Of a DNA stretch of 64,000 bases, positions 44,714 to 53,057 are shown one piece after another. This stretch comes from an uncultured Flavobacteriaceae bacterium (GTDB taxonomy: Bacteria; Bacteroidota; Bacteroidia; Flavobacteriales; Flavobacteriaceae). Position numbers and translations under genes: made by a program. A model generated the notes under the pieces. That model was not told the DNA's origin. It saw only the letters and a list, made by a program, of their open reading frames with translations, and did no database searches. The DNA lies in the NCBI GenBank assembly GCA_947489085.1, contig CANLCJ010000017.1:1-64000 (forward strand). The letters are read 5' to 3'. How positions within the stretch are numbered: position 1 is the stretch's first letter; each line of letters begins with the position of its first letter.

Positions 44714-45725
44714 GCTCGATTTTAGATTCTGCACGCGTTACTAAATGTTTTCCAGAAGTATGTTCTGTAATATAACCAATTACAGATAAATTTGGGTTGC
44801 CTTTAATTTTAGGGAAATCGTCTTGGCTAATTGTAAATAACAATTCGTAATCCTCGCCACCATTAAGTGCCACGGTGGTGCTATCTATATTAAATTCTTC
44901 GCAAACAGAAATAACCTGTGGATCTAAAGGTATTTTAGATTCATATAGATCACAGCCAACATTGCTATGTTTGCACAGGTGCATAATTTCAGAAGACAAG
45001 CCATCGCTTACATCGATCATAGCTGTAGGTTTAACATCTAAAGCTTCTAGTAATTCAACAATATCCTTTCGCGCTTCTGGTTTAAGTTGGCGTTCAATTA
45101 TATATGTATAACCGTCAAGATCTGGCTGATTGTTAGGATTTACTTTATAGACTTCCTTTTCACGTTCCAAAACTTGTAGCCCCATATACGCAGCACCTAA
45201 ATCGCCAGAGACTACCAATAAATCGTTAGGTTTAGCACCGCTTCTGTACACCGCTTTATTTGGAGCTACTTTACCAATAGCAGTAACAGATATAAGTAAA
45301 CCCGTAGTAGAAGAAGTGGTATCGCCACCAACAACATCAATGTTATAAATTTTAGCCGCAGTTTCAATGCCAGCATACAATTCTTCCAGAGCCTCTAAAG
45401 GAAATCTGTTAGATACAGCAATAGACACAGTAACTTGAGTGGCTTCTGCGTTCATGGCATACACATCAGATAAATTAACAACAATAGATTTATATCCCAA
45501 ATGTTTAAGAGGCGCATAACTCAAGTCGAAATGCACACCTTCAACTAAAAGATCTGTAGTAACTACAACGTTTCTATCTTCAAAATTTAAAACAGCAGCA
45601 TCGTCTCCTATGCCGTGCACCGTAGACGATTGTTTAATGTTAAAGTGTTTTGTTAAATGGTCTATAAGTCCAAATTCGCCTAGGTGGCTTAAAGCTGTAT
45701 GCTGTTGGTTTTTATCTTCTATCAT
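44679..45725 (-). CDS. thiL: thiamine-monophosphate kinase
   Basis: A 348-residue ThiL that phosphorylates thiamine monophosphate to thiamine diphosphate, the last step of the pathway built by the operon at 52-63 kb. Motifs: GIGDDAAVL (ATP/Mg), VTTDLLVEGVHFD, VGGDTTSS, SGDLGAAY, MIDVSDGLSSE and NGGEDYELLF. Not linked to the main thi operon. TATTTTTG lies only 4 nt before ATG, so the message may be nearly leaderless. Confidence 0.95.
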   Translation of the reverse strand: MIEDKNQQHTALSHLGEFGLIDHLTKHFNIKQSSTVHGIGDDAAVLNFEDRNVVVTTDLLVEGVHFDLSYAPLKHLGYKSIVVNLSDVYAMNAEATQVTVSIAVSNRFPLEALEELYAGIETAAKIYNIDVVGGDTTSSTTGLLISVTAIGKVAPNKAVYRSGAKPNDLLVVSGDLGAAYMGLQVLEREKEVYKVNPNNQPDLDGYTYIIERQLKPEARKDIVELLEALDVKPTAMIDVSDGLSSEIMHLCKHSNVGCDLYESKIPLDPQVISVCEEFNIDSTTVALNGGEDYELLFTISQDDFPKIKGNPNLSVIGYITEHTSGKHLVTRAESKIELKAQGWKNFDD

Positions 45726-45729
45726 ACTG

Positions 45730-45737
45730 CAAAAATA
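45730..45737 (-). promoter_or_regulatory. -7 box TATTTTTG of thiL
   Basis: TAnnTTTG match ending 4 nt upstream of the thiL start codon. If used, transcription would begin at or inside the start codon. Confidence 0.4.
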
Positions 45738-45906
45738 AGAACCTTTTTAATTTATCGGGTACATAGGGTTACAATTCAAAAACAATTTAAGAATAAAGCT
45801 AATACACAATAACATTAGAAGAGATCTGCTTAGCAGGTAAATGTTAAAATTGCTAAGATTTTAGAATGTAATAGGGGATCAGTTACAAATTACTAGGATA
45901 ATGGTT

Positions 45907-45914
45907 TAAATTTG
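45907..45914 (+). promoter_or_regulatory. -7 box TAAATTTG of surface lipoprotein operon
   Basis: TAnnTTTG match 88 bp before the start chosen at 46002; it also argues against the upstream ATG at 45927, which would leave almost no leader. Confidence 0.45.
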
Positions 45915-46001
45915 TGATGCAACCCTATGCTTTTAGCAATAAATAAGCTAGGGTTATCGTTTATAAATAACTTTCTTAACAGACAAACTAAATCTAGTAA
46001 C

Positions 46002-47261
46002 ATGCGCATAATAAGAACCCAAAAAGTAGCACTTCTAGCTTATTTTATGTTAGTAGTTTTTCTAGTTTCCTGTGGCGGGAACGATGACGATGGCTCGCAG
46101 GTAGTAAATGAAATAGATGAACCTGTTACAGGGGCATGCAATCAAGGTTTAGCTTTAGGTATGTTTCCTTGCAATGGTTACGATTTAATGTTTAACATGC
46201 CATTAAGTGTTTTTGGGGCTCAAGCAGCTAACGATTCTTGGGGATGGACGGACCCAGAAACAGGTAAAGAGTATGCCATTATAGCCACAGACCGAAACAC
46301 CAATTTCGTAGACATATCGAATGTTGAAAATCCAGTTTATTTAGGTAGTGTGCCAACGGCAACAATTCCTAGCCCGTGGCGAGATGTAAAAGTATATGGA
46401 AATCATGCTTATATTGTGGCAGATAATGCAATAGGAGAGGATAGCCATGGTCTGCAAGTTTTCGACTTAACGCGTTTGCGTAATGTAGAAAATCCACCTC
46501 AGGAATTCCAACCAGATACGCGTTTAGAGGAAATTGGGCGTGCGCATAATGTGGTAGTAAACCCAGAAACAGCTTTTATTTATGCTGTTGGTGGTAACAG
46601 AGCTAATGCCTTTTCTGGAGGGCCTATTTTTATAAATGTAGAAAACCCAGGAAACCCCGTAATTGTAGGTGGTTTTGGAGAAGGCGAATACTCGCACGAT
46701 GCACAGGTAGTTACCTATAATGGCCCAGATACCGATTATACAGGACGAGAAATTTTAATTGGTAGTAATGAAAACGAAGTGGTTATTGCAGATGTAACGG
46801 ACAAAGCCAATCCAGTAGCAATTTCTACGATAAGCTATGCAAATTTAGGATATGTACACCAAGGCTGGTTTACAGAAGACATGCGTTACTTTATAGTAGG
46901 CGACGAGCTGGACGAACAGCAAATAGGTAACAATACGCGATTAATTGTTTTAGACTTTAACGACTTAGATAACCCGCAATTTCACTTTAATTACTTTGCC
47001 GATAACGCCGCTGTAGACCATAATGGATATGTTATAGGAAACACATATTACCAAGCCAGTTACCGTGCAGGGTTACGCGTTTTAGATATATCGAATATAT
47101 CAGGGCGTATGTTTACAGAAACAGGCTTTTTCGATACATTTCCAGAAGATAATAGTACCGCTTTTAACGGTGCATGGAATGTGTACCCTTTTTTTGAAAG
47201 TGGAAATATTGTGATTAGTGATATAGAACGAGGCCTTTTTGTGGTTAGAAAGAGCGAATAG
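46002..47261 (+). CDS. choice-of-anchor-B type surface lipoprotein
   Basis: A 419-residue lipoprotein. The start at 46002 is chosen because MRIIRTQKVALLAYFMLVVFLVSC gives a clean signal with lipobox Cys24; an upstream ATG at 45927 would add 25 odd residues. The body has repeated LVIVD-like units (FVDISNVENPVYLG, VFDLTRLRNVENPP, IADVTDKANPVAIS, RVLDISNISG) typical of a beta-propeller in choice-of-anchor B proteins. Conserved HD/HN residues (AHNVVV, SHDAQV, VHQGWF, DHNGYV) line up at equal places in blades. First gene of the operon containing MbnP/MbnH. Confidence 0.8.
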   Translation: MRIIRTQKVALLAYFMLVVFLVSCGGNDDDGSQVVNEIDEPVTGACNQGLALGMFPCNGYDLMFNMPLSVFGAQAANDSWGWTDPETGKEYAIIATDRNTNFVDISNVENPVYLGSVPTATIPSPWRDVKVYGNHAYIVADNAIGEDSHGLQVFDLTRLRNVENPPQEFQPDTRLEEIGRAHNVVVNPETAFIYAVGGNRANAFSGGPIFINVENPGNPVIVGGFGEGEYSHDAQVVTYNGPDTDYTGREILIGSNENEVVIADVTDKANPVAISTISYANLGYVHQGWFTEDMRYFIVGDELDEQQIGNNTRLIVLDFNDLDNPQFHFNYFADNAAVDHNGYVIGNTYYQASYRAGLRVLDISNISGRMFTETGFFDTFPEDNSTAFNGAWNVYPFFESGNIVISDIERGLFVVRKSE

Positions 47262-47276
47262 TGTTACGAGTTTAAA

Positions 47277-48629
47277 ATGAAAAAAAAGTGCCTATATAAT
47301 GTTTTTATAAGTTTCGTGTGGATTTGTAGCTTAAGCTGCTCAACCAGCGAAGATACTGACACGCCTAACGAAAATATTGTTTCAAACAATAACATTCAGG
47401 TCAAAACATTTGGAGGGAGCTTAAACGATAGCGGGAAAGCTGTAATAGCGACAACAGATGGGGGTTATATTGTTTTAGGACACACCCAAAGTGCAGATGG
47501 CGATATTATAGGAAAAACAAACACATCTTTCGACTACTTGCTTCTAAAATTTAATGCCAATAGTGAGTTGCAATGGCAGAGAGCTTATGGCGGTACAGGT
47601 AACGATAGGGGGGAAGCTATTATAGAAACAACAGATGGCGGTTTTGCGGTACTGGGTTTTAGCGAAAGTGAAGACTTAGACGTAACAGCAAATGCTGGTG
47701 CCAGCGATTTTTGGCTGTTAAAACTTAATGCTTTTGGAGAAGTTCTCTGGCAAAACACTTATGGATTTCAAGGAGCAGATACAGGAATGGCATTAGTACA
47801 AACCAACGATGGCGGATTTTTAATTACGGGAAGCCTAGACGTATCCTCTTCTTTAGGCGAAGGCAATGCAGGAAAAACACGCTCCGCAAAACGCCATGCT
47901 GGTGGTAACTATTGGGTTATTAAAACAGATCCTAATGGGCAAAGAGAATGGAGCAGGTTTTATGGCGGTTCTTTTACAGATACCCCCACCGATATTATCC
48001 AATCTGAGGATAATGGCTATATTGTTATAGGGTCATCAGACAGTAATGATTTGGATATAACAGGCAACAAAGGCAGTTACGATTTTTGGGTTTTAAAACT
48101 CTCAAGTACTGGTGAGTTGCTATGGCAACGCAGCTATGGCGGTTCGCAAATAGACCAAGCACACAGTATTACCATAGCCAACGATGGCAATTATCTTATA
48201 GCGGGAGACACGCGTAGTAACGATCAAGATGTCGCAAACAACAATGGTGCGGCAGATGTTTTTCTGGTTAAAATAAGACCCAATGGCAATTTAATTTGGC
48301 AAAAAACTTTTGGAGGTAGCGGTTTCGATGCAGCACGTAGCATTATAAAAGATAGATCGGGTGGGTTTTTAATAGCTGGGAGTTCTAGAAGTTTAGATGG
48401 AGACTTGAGTAAAAATAATGGACAAAACGACGCTTGGATTTTAAAAATAAACGCTGATGGCGATTTAGAATGGCAAGATACTATAGGAGGTGCTAATATA
48501 GACCTCGCGTTTAGTGCTGCCCAACTAAACAATAATACTGTAGTAATTGTGGGCGAAACTAGCAGTGCCGATATAGATATACAACAAAACAAAGGGTTTA
48601 CCGATGTTTTACTACTAAAACTAAATTAA
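47277..48629 (+). CDS. seven-repeat beta-propeller-like lipoprotein
   Basis: A 450-residue lipoprotein with lipobox SLSC (Cys~20). It contains seven ~57-residue repeats, each starting with a YGGS/FGGS-like turn, then DGGYIV-x-G, a D-rich SxDxD loop and a WxxKLxxxGxxxW strand (for example KTFGGSLNDSG, RAYGGTGNDRG, RSYGGSQIDQA, KTFGGSGFDAA). This predicts a seven-bladed propeller. Asp/Asn-rich loops could bind calcium. Gap of 15 bp from the gene before and 6 bp to mbnP-like, so the genes are cotranscribed. Role unknown. Confidence 0.75.
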   Translation: MKKKCLYNVFISFVWICSLSCSTSEDTDTPNENIVSNNNIQVKTFGGSLNDSGKAVIATTDGGYIVLGHTQSADGDIIGKTNTSFDYLLLKFNANSELQWQRAYGGTGNDRGEAIIETTDGGFAVLGFSESEDLDVTANAGASDFWLLKLNAFGEVLWQNTYGFQGADTGMALVQTNDGGFLITGSLDVSSSLGEGNAGKTRSAKRHAGGNYWVIKTDPNGQREWSRFYGGSFTDTPTDIIQSEDNGYIVIGSSDSNDLDITGNKGSYDFWVLKLSSTGELLWQRSYGGSQIDQAHSITIANDGNYLIAGDTRSNDQDVANNNGAADVFLVKIRPNGNLIWQKTFGGSGFDAARSIIKDRSGGFLIAGSSRSLDGDLSKNNGQNDAWILKINADGDLEWQDTIGGANIDLAFSAAQLNNNTVVIVGETSSADIDIQQNKGFTDVLLLKLN

Positions 48630-48635
48630 TTTGTT

Positions 48636-49415
48636 ATGAAAAAGATAGTACCAATTTTTGCAATTCTAATCGCCTTGTTTTTTGCATGTAACGGCGAGGA
48701 TTCCACCAATTTGGAGAATGTTAATAGTAGCGCAAGTCAAGTTACTTTAAATTTTGAACACACGTGGGAAGAGACACCAGTAACTAATGCAGCATTCAAT
48801 ACCATTCAATTTACCAATGCCAATGGAGAAGCTATGAGTATTACCAGGCTGCGTTATCTTATATCTAACATTACATTTACAAAAGCCACAGGAGAGCGTA
48901 TTGTTATAGATGGTTATAATTTGGTAGATGTTACCAATACAACAAATTTAGAACAAATTATAAGTGAAGTTCCTCATGGTAACTATACTAACGTTTCGTT
49001 TACATTTGGTTTCGATAATGCGGCCAATTACAATAACAATTATCAAGATTTAAATACTGCAGTTTGGAATGTTCCTGATGTTTTAGGTGGTGGCTACCAC
49101 TATATGCAGTTAGAAGGGAAATATATAGCAGATGACGCTACAGAAAAAGGCTATGTTTACCACGCTATAAGAGCCGTAGACATAACAGGAGACACCCCGA
49201 GATTTGAAGATACGTTTTTTACAGTAAATCTGGGCGCTGTAAACATTACAAAAGAAACAGAATTAACTGTAGAAATGGATGTTGCAGAATGGTTTAAAAC
49301 GCCTAATACTTGGGATTTAAACGAGTTAGATACGATGCTTATGCCAAACTTTAATGCTCAGTTATTAATGTACGAGAATGGACAAAACGTATTCCGATTA
49401 AAAGACATCAATTAA
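48636..49415 (+). CDS. MbnP-like copper-binding family lipoprotein
   Basis: A 259-residue lipoprotein (lipobox FFAC, Cys18) of the MbnP family. Recognised by LRYLISNI, YNLVDV, FGFDNAANYNNN and GGGYHYMQLEGKY in order. In characterised MbnP proteins a Trp is converted to kynurenine by the partner MbnH and contributes to Cu(I) binding. Candidate Trp here: W44, W144, W219, W226; His H42, H114, H155, H176 are possible ligands. The MbnH-like partner is the next gene, 1 bp away. No methanobactin precursor or biosynthesis genes are seen, so this is a methanobactin-independent pair. Confidence 0.78.
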   Translation: MKKIVPIFAILIALFFACNGEDSTNLENVNSSASQVTLNFEHTWEETPVTNAAFNTIQFTNANGEAMSITRLRYLISNITFTKATGERIVIDGYNLVDVTNTTNLEQIISEVPHGNYTNVSFTFGFDNAANYNNNYQDLNTAVWNVPDVLGGGYHYMQLEGKYIADDATEKGYVYHAIRAVDITGDTPRFEDTFFTVNLGAVNITKETELTVEMDVAEWFKTPNTWDLNELDTMLMPNFNAQLLMYENGQNVFRLKDIN

Positions 49416-49416
49416 G

Positions 49417-50478
49417 GTGAAAAAAGCAAGGTTCAAATATATTATAGGTTTATGGAGTTTTTTTACAGTTTTATCTTGTAGTACGGAAGATTCTAGCCTA
49501 GAAAATGCACCAACACCAAGCCAGCTTGATGTACCAGTACTTTTCGAGCGTAATATAATTGCACCATTATTACCTGTAGATAACCCTCTAACAGAAGAAG
49601 GCATTGCACTTGGCGAAAGGTTATTTTTCGACCCCTTGCTTTCTAAAGACAATACTATTTCTTGTGCAAGCTGCCATGCCCCTGCACAAGCGTTTTCAGA
49701 TACTGTACAATTTAGCAGAGGGGTAGAAGAAAACTTAGGCGAAAGAAATGCAATGCCGCTATTTAACTTAGCATGGAATTTTAGCGAGCGTTTTTTTTGG
49801 GACGGGCAGTCCTTTAGTTTAGAACACCAAGCTTTGGCACCAGTAACAAACCCTAAAGAAATGGGAAGCACTTGGCCAGATGTAGTTGCTAAGCTTCAAG
49901 ACCATGCGAGCTATCCAGATTTGTTTGAGCAGGCTTTCGGTACCACGCTCGTAGATTCTGTAACAGTTACTAAGGCTTTGGCGCAATACGAGCGTACACT
50001 AATATCCGCAAACTCCAAATTCGATAAATTCTTATTAGGCGAGGTGGCCTTAACACCAGAAGAACAAAATGGTTTCGATGTGTTTATGGACGAAGCCAGA
50101 GGCGATTGCTTTCACTGTCATGGTAGTGATAAAAACCCTTTATGGACAGATAACGATTTTCATAATAATGGCTTAGATGCCGTAATTACAGATGTTGGTC
50201 TCGGTGCTGTAACCGGAGACCCTGCAGACCACGGTAAGTTTAGATCACCCTCTTTACGTAATCTAGCTTTTACAGCCCCGTACATGCACGATGGCCGTTT
50301 TGAAACTCTAGAGCAGGTTATTAATCATTATAGCGAAGGTCTAAAAGATTCTCCAACAATAGATCCACTTATGAAAAAAGTAGCTTTAGGAGGTGTTGGG
50401 CTAACTCCAAAAGATAAGTCGGATTTAAAAGCGTTTTTATTGGCATTGAGTGATGCCACTTTTGTGGCAAATAACTAA
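49417..50478 (+). CDS. MbnH-like di-haem cytochrome (MauG/CcpA family) lipoprotein
   Basis: A 353-residue di-haem c protein starting with GTG, 1 bp after the MbnP-like stop. Lipobox VLSC (Cys21). Haem-binding CASCH (83-87) and CFHCH (231-235), plus the MauG/CCP landmarks GERLFFDPLLS, NAMPLFNLAW, FFWDGQ, YERTL, FRSPSLRNL and YMHDGRF. Family members are cytochrome c peroxidases or post-translational oxidases (MauG, MbnH). The MbnP-like neighbour makes the MbnH role likeliest: oxidising a Trp of that protein. Last gene of the operon; no strong terminator seen. Confidence 0.82.
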   Translation: MKKARFKYIIGLWSFFTVLSCSTEDSSLENAPTPSQLDVPVLFERNIIAPLLPVDNPLTEEGIALGERLFFDPLLSKDNTISCASCHAPAQAFSDTVQFSRGVEENLGERNAMPLFNLAWNFSERFFWDGQSFSLEHQALAPVTNPKEMGSTWPDVVAKLQDHASYPDLFEQAFGTTLVDSVTVTKALAQYERTLISANSKFDKFLLGEVALTPEEQNGFDVFMDEARGDCFHCHGSDKNPLWTDNDFHNNGLDAVITDVGLGAVTGDPADHGKFRSPSLRNLAFTAPYMHDGRFETLEQVINHYSEGLKDSPTIDPLMKKVALGGVGLTPKDKSDLKAFLLALSDATFVANN

Positions 50479-50948
50479 GGTTAGTCTAAAAAAATGTTTT
50501 TGAAAAAAACTTTACAATTTTAGTAAATAGTATTATTCGAAATTTCTTAGGGAAGTACAGTGTTGATTGTAAATTTGATCCCATTTAAGTCGTTTTTACC
50601 AGATTGACGTCTATTTTTAATATCTGTAATTATCGCTTTAGGGTTAAATATGATCCTGTTTGCGAAAGGTTAAAAACCGTTTTCTATTCCTAAATTGTCA
50701 AAGTATCAAAACGAAAGAAATAAACATGAAATTGAATACAATTTGAGTTAATACTTTAAGAAAAATAAATATAAATAAAGGATTTGAGCTACAATCTGCG
50801 TTTGAAATCACTTTGTTTTCGTTAAAACCGTGTTTTTATGATAAATAACTCAAATTAGATTTTGTATTGTATACTATTTATTATTAAGTTTATACCCTGT
50901 TAGTTAGATCTAACAACACATATACAATTTAAACTAAATATTATAATT
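50479..50948. other. 470-bp gene-free region before T9SS cargo gene
   Basis: Contains inverted 11-mers AATTTGAGTTA (50740-50750) and TAACTCAAATT (50846-50856), a perfect palindrome GTTAGATCTAAC (50903-50914), the repeated word GTTAAAA(A)CCGT near 50670 and 50821, and a weak TAAATTTG (50570-50577). Probably a long leader or regulatory zone; no coding frame recognised. Confidence 0.4.
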
Positions 50949-51779
50949 ATGAGAAAAATTACATTAATTTGTTTTTTACTACTAATGGCAATTGTTGCTG
51001 ATTTACAAGCTCAGGATTTTACCAGAGTTGATGGTACTTACAGAATGAGAGTTAGGGATTCGGATCCTGAAGTTTACATTACACTACCTAACAGTGACCC
51101 TATTCCCGAAGGCGATCGTATCAATCTTAATTTTGAAGAGTTAGACTTAAATAGTAATAGACAAATACTTTCCATTACAGCTAATCCTGATGGTAGATTC
51201 GTAGTTGATGATGATGGTATCAATCAGCCACTAGATTTCTTCATCCAATCTCTTATTCCTGGTCAAGGTGCATTAGTATATGCAGAACCTGAAAATGCCA
51301 GCACGCCTATAGCCGTTCAAAGTGAACAAGGTGTGGATATATTAGGGACGTCTCCAGAAGTTGGTCAGTGGTTTTTTAGAGGTGACAATCAATGGTTCAA
51401 TAATCTTAGAATAGGGGAAACTTCTGCAAGAAGAGTTAATGCCTCATCAGGAATAGTTAGACTTACTGGTGGTGGTGGTACTGTATTTGATTTCGTAGAG
51501 GCAGCTTTCGATCAAACATTAAGTACAGATTCTAATGAGTTATCTTCAAACGATTTCTTTATTTCTAATCCAGTAAATAACATTTTAGAAATAAGCACTA
51601 ACGTTACTAAAATTGATCAAGTTGAAGTTTACAGCTTATTAGGTAACAAAGTATTAACGCAGTCTACAGAGGCTTTATCTTCAACTAGTTTGGATGTTGC
51701 TGGTTTATCTGCAGGTGTTTATTTAGTAACAGTAGACACACCAAAAGGTGTTTTTACTACTAAGGTTATTAAGCAATAA
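50949..51779 (+). CDS. T9SS-secreted protein of unknown function
   Basis: A 276-residue exported protein. Signal peptide ends at DLQAQ (residue ~22). The central ~150 residues are Asp/Asn-rich beta structure (RVDGTYRMRVRDSD, VDILGTSPEVGQWF, GIVRLTGGGG) with no family that I recognise. Residues ~200-276 are a type A T9SS sorting domain (ISNPVNNILEIS, VEVYSLLGNKV, LDVAGLSAGVYLVTV, TKVIKQ). Preceded by a long unexplained leader and closed by a terminator. Confidence 0.75.
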   Translation: MRKITLICFLLLMAIVADLQAQDFTRVDGTYRMRVRDSDPEVYITLPNSDPIPEGDRINLNFEELDLNSNRQILSITANPDGRFVVDDDGINQPLDFFIQSLIPGQGALVYAEPENASTPIAVQSEQGVDILGTSPEVGQWFFRGDNQWFNNLRIGETSARRVNASSGIVRLTGGGGTVFDFVEAAFDQTLSTDSNELSSNDFFISNPVNNILEISTNVTKIDQVEVYSLLGNKVLTQSTEALSSTSLDVAGLSAGVYLVTVDTPKGVFTTKVIKQ

Positions 51780-51832
51780 TATATGCTTTAGATCGTAGAA
51801 AGCTTCATAGTTTTTTACTCAAAATTTAATTG

Positions 51833-51864
51833 AACAGGCTATCTTTCTAAGGTAGCCTGTTTTT
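51833..51864 (+). terminator. terminator after T9SS cargo gene
   Basis: Stem AACAGGCTA/TAGCCTGTT with an 11-nt loop, then TTTT. Confidence 0.88.
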
Positions 51865-51892
51865 CGTTTAACCCTATAACATGTTAAAAGCC

Positions 51893-51932
51893 AAACAAAG
51901 ATGTGTCCAGTCTGCAGAAATCTTTGTTTTTA
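51893..51932 (-). terminator. possible thi operon terminator
   Basis: Stem AAACAAAGAT/ATCTTTGTTT (51893-51902 and 51920-51929), 17-nt loop, A/T flanks. It lies 65 bp beyond the stop of the last thi gene on the minus strand. Confidence 0.45.
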
Positions 51933-51996
51933 GGAAGAAAAGCTTAAGCTTATCAAAAATTTGAGTCTATCTGAGAAACTGTAATTTTTTAGTGCT

Positions 51997-53052
51997 TTAC
52001 AGTTGCCCTTTTAATTTTAGTAGTGGTGTCTTAAAATTTAGCTCATTAAGGATCTCTATGGCTCTAGAACTTCGTAGTCCTGATTGGCAATATACAACAA
52101 GAGGTTTGGAGGTTTTAATTTCGTGGCTACGCGTTTCTAGCTCGTCTAAAGGGATATGTTGGCCTCCTATGTGGTAGTTCTCGCGTTCCCAGAGTTCTCG
52201 AACATCTAATAGGTTATAGTCTTGAAGAGCGGCCTCTAGCGTTTCTAAGCTAATTTCATCTTTGTTAATATGGGTATGTATGCCACAGAAAAACTCATAA
52301 TCAGTTTCTAGAGTTGTAAGTTGAGCATTTTCAGTTTTATCGAATTCTAAAAGTAACTGTCGGTGAGAGAGCATATCATAGGTTAACAGTTGTCCAGACA
52401 GGGGGATACCAATACCACATATAATTTTAATCGCTTCACTGGCTTGGAAACTCCCAATCACTCCTGGTAATACGCCCAAAACGCCTATATCTGAACAATT
52501 AGGGACAGCACCTGGTTGGGGCGGTGTAGGGTACAAGCAGCGGTAGGTTGGACCGTTATTATAATTAAAGACACTAACCTGACCTTCAAATTTAAAAATA
52601 GCACCGAAAACTAAAGGTTTTTTTGTGAGTACAGCAGCATCGTTAACCAAATATCGAGTTGGAAAATTATCGCTGCCATCTATAATGATATCGTAAGCTT
52701 TAAAAAGCGTTAACGCATTGCTTTTAGAAAGCATTTCGATATGGATTTTAAAATGTACAAACGGATTTAAGCGCCTGAGTTTGGTTGCAGCAACTTCGGC
52801 TTTAGGCTGGCCTATGTCGTCATGGGTATAAAGTATTTGGCGCTGTAAATTACTTTGATCTACAACATCGTTATCTATAATACCAATGGTGCCAACGCCA
52901 GCGGCCGTAAGGTATTGTAAAATAGGACAGCCTAAACCTCCAGCTCCAATAACCAGTACTTTAGCTTTTTTTAATTTTTCTTGTCCTTCAAGGCCTATTT
53001 GGTCTAAGATAAGATGACGGTTGTATTGTTTTTTTTCTTCTGTACTTAACAT
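51997..53052 (-). CDS. thiF: ThiS adenylyltransferase ThiF with rhodanese domain
   Basis: A 351-residue E1-like enzyme that adenylates the C-terminal Gly of ThiS. Nucleotide site GAGGLGCP (~37-44), IDNDVVDQSNLQRQ, and the PNCSDIGVLGVLPG loop with the catalytic-type Cys. The C-terminal ~100 residues are a rhodanese domain with CQSGLRS carrying a persulfide Cys. The second zinc CxxC of MoeB is incomplete. Last gene of the thi operon, 5 bp after thiH; the rhodanese fusion suggests it also supplies sulfur. MoeB is a possible alternative name, but context favours ThiF. Confidence 0.9.
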   Translation of the reverse strand: MLSTEEKKQYNRHLILDQIGLEGQEKLKKAKVLVIGAGGLGCPILQYLTAAGVGTIGIIDNDVVDQSNLQRQILYTHDDIGQPKAEVAATKLRRLNPFVHFKIHIEMLSKSNALTLFKAYDIIIDGSDNFPTRYLVNDAAVLTKKPLVFGAIFKFEGQVSVFNYNNGPTYRCLYPTPPQPGAVPNCSDIGVLGVLPGVIGSFQASEAIKIICGIGIPLSGQLLTYDMLSHRQLLLEFDKTENAQLTTLETDYEFFCGIHTHINKDEISLETLEAALQDYNLLDVRELWERENYHIGGQHIPLDELETRSHEIKTSKPLVVYCQSGLRSSRAIEILNELNFKTPLLKLKGQL

Positions 53053-53057
53053 AGTGT

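Noticed and set aside
45927-46001. Upstream ATG of the anchor-B lipoprotein gene
   Set aside because: It would put 25 residues before the lipoprotein signal peptide; 46002 gives a normal signal and leader.
51940-51951. AAGCTTAAGCTT palindrome
   Set aside because: Short, AT-rich and without partner sites; likely chance.
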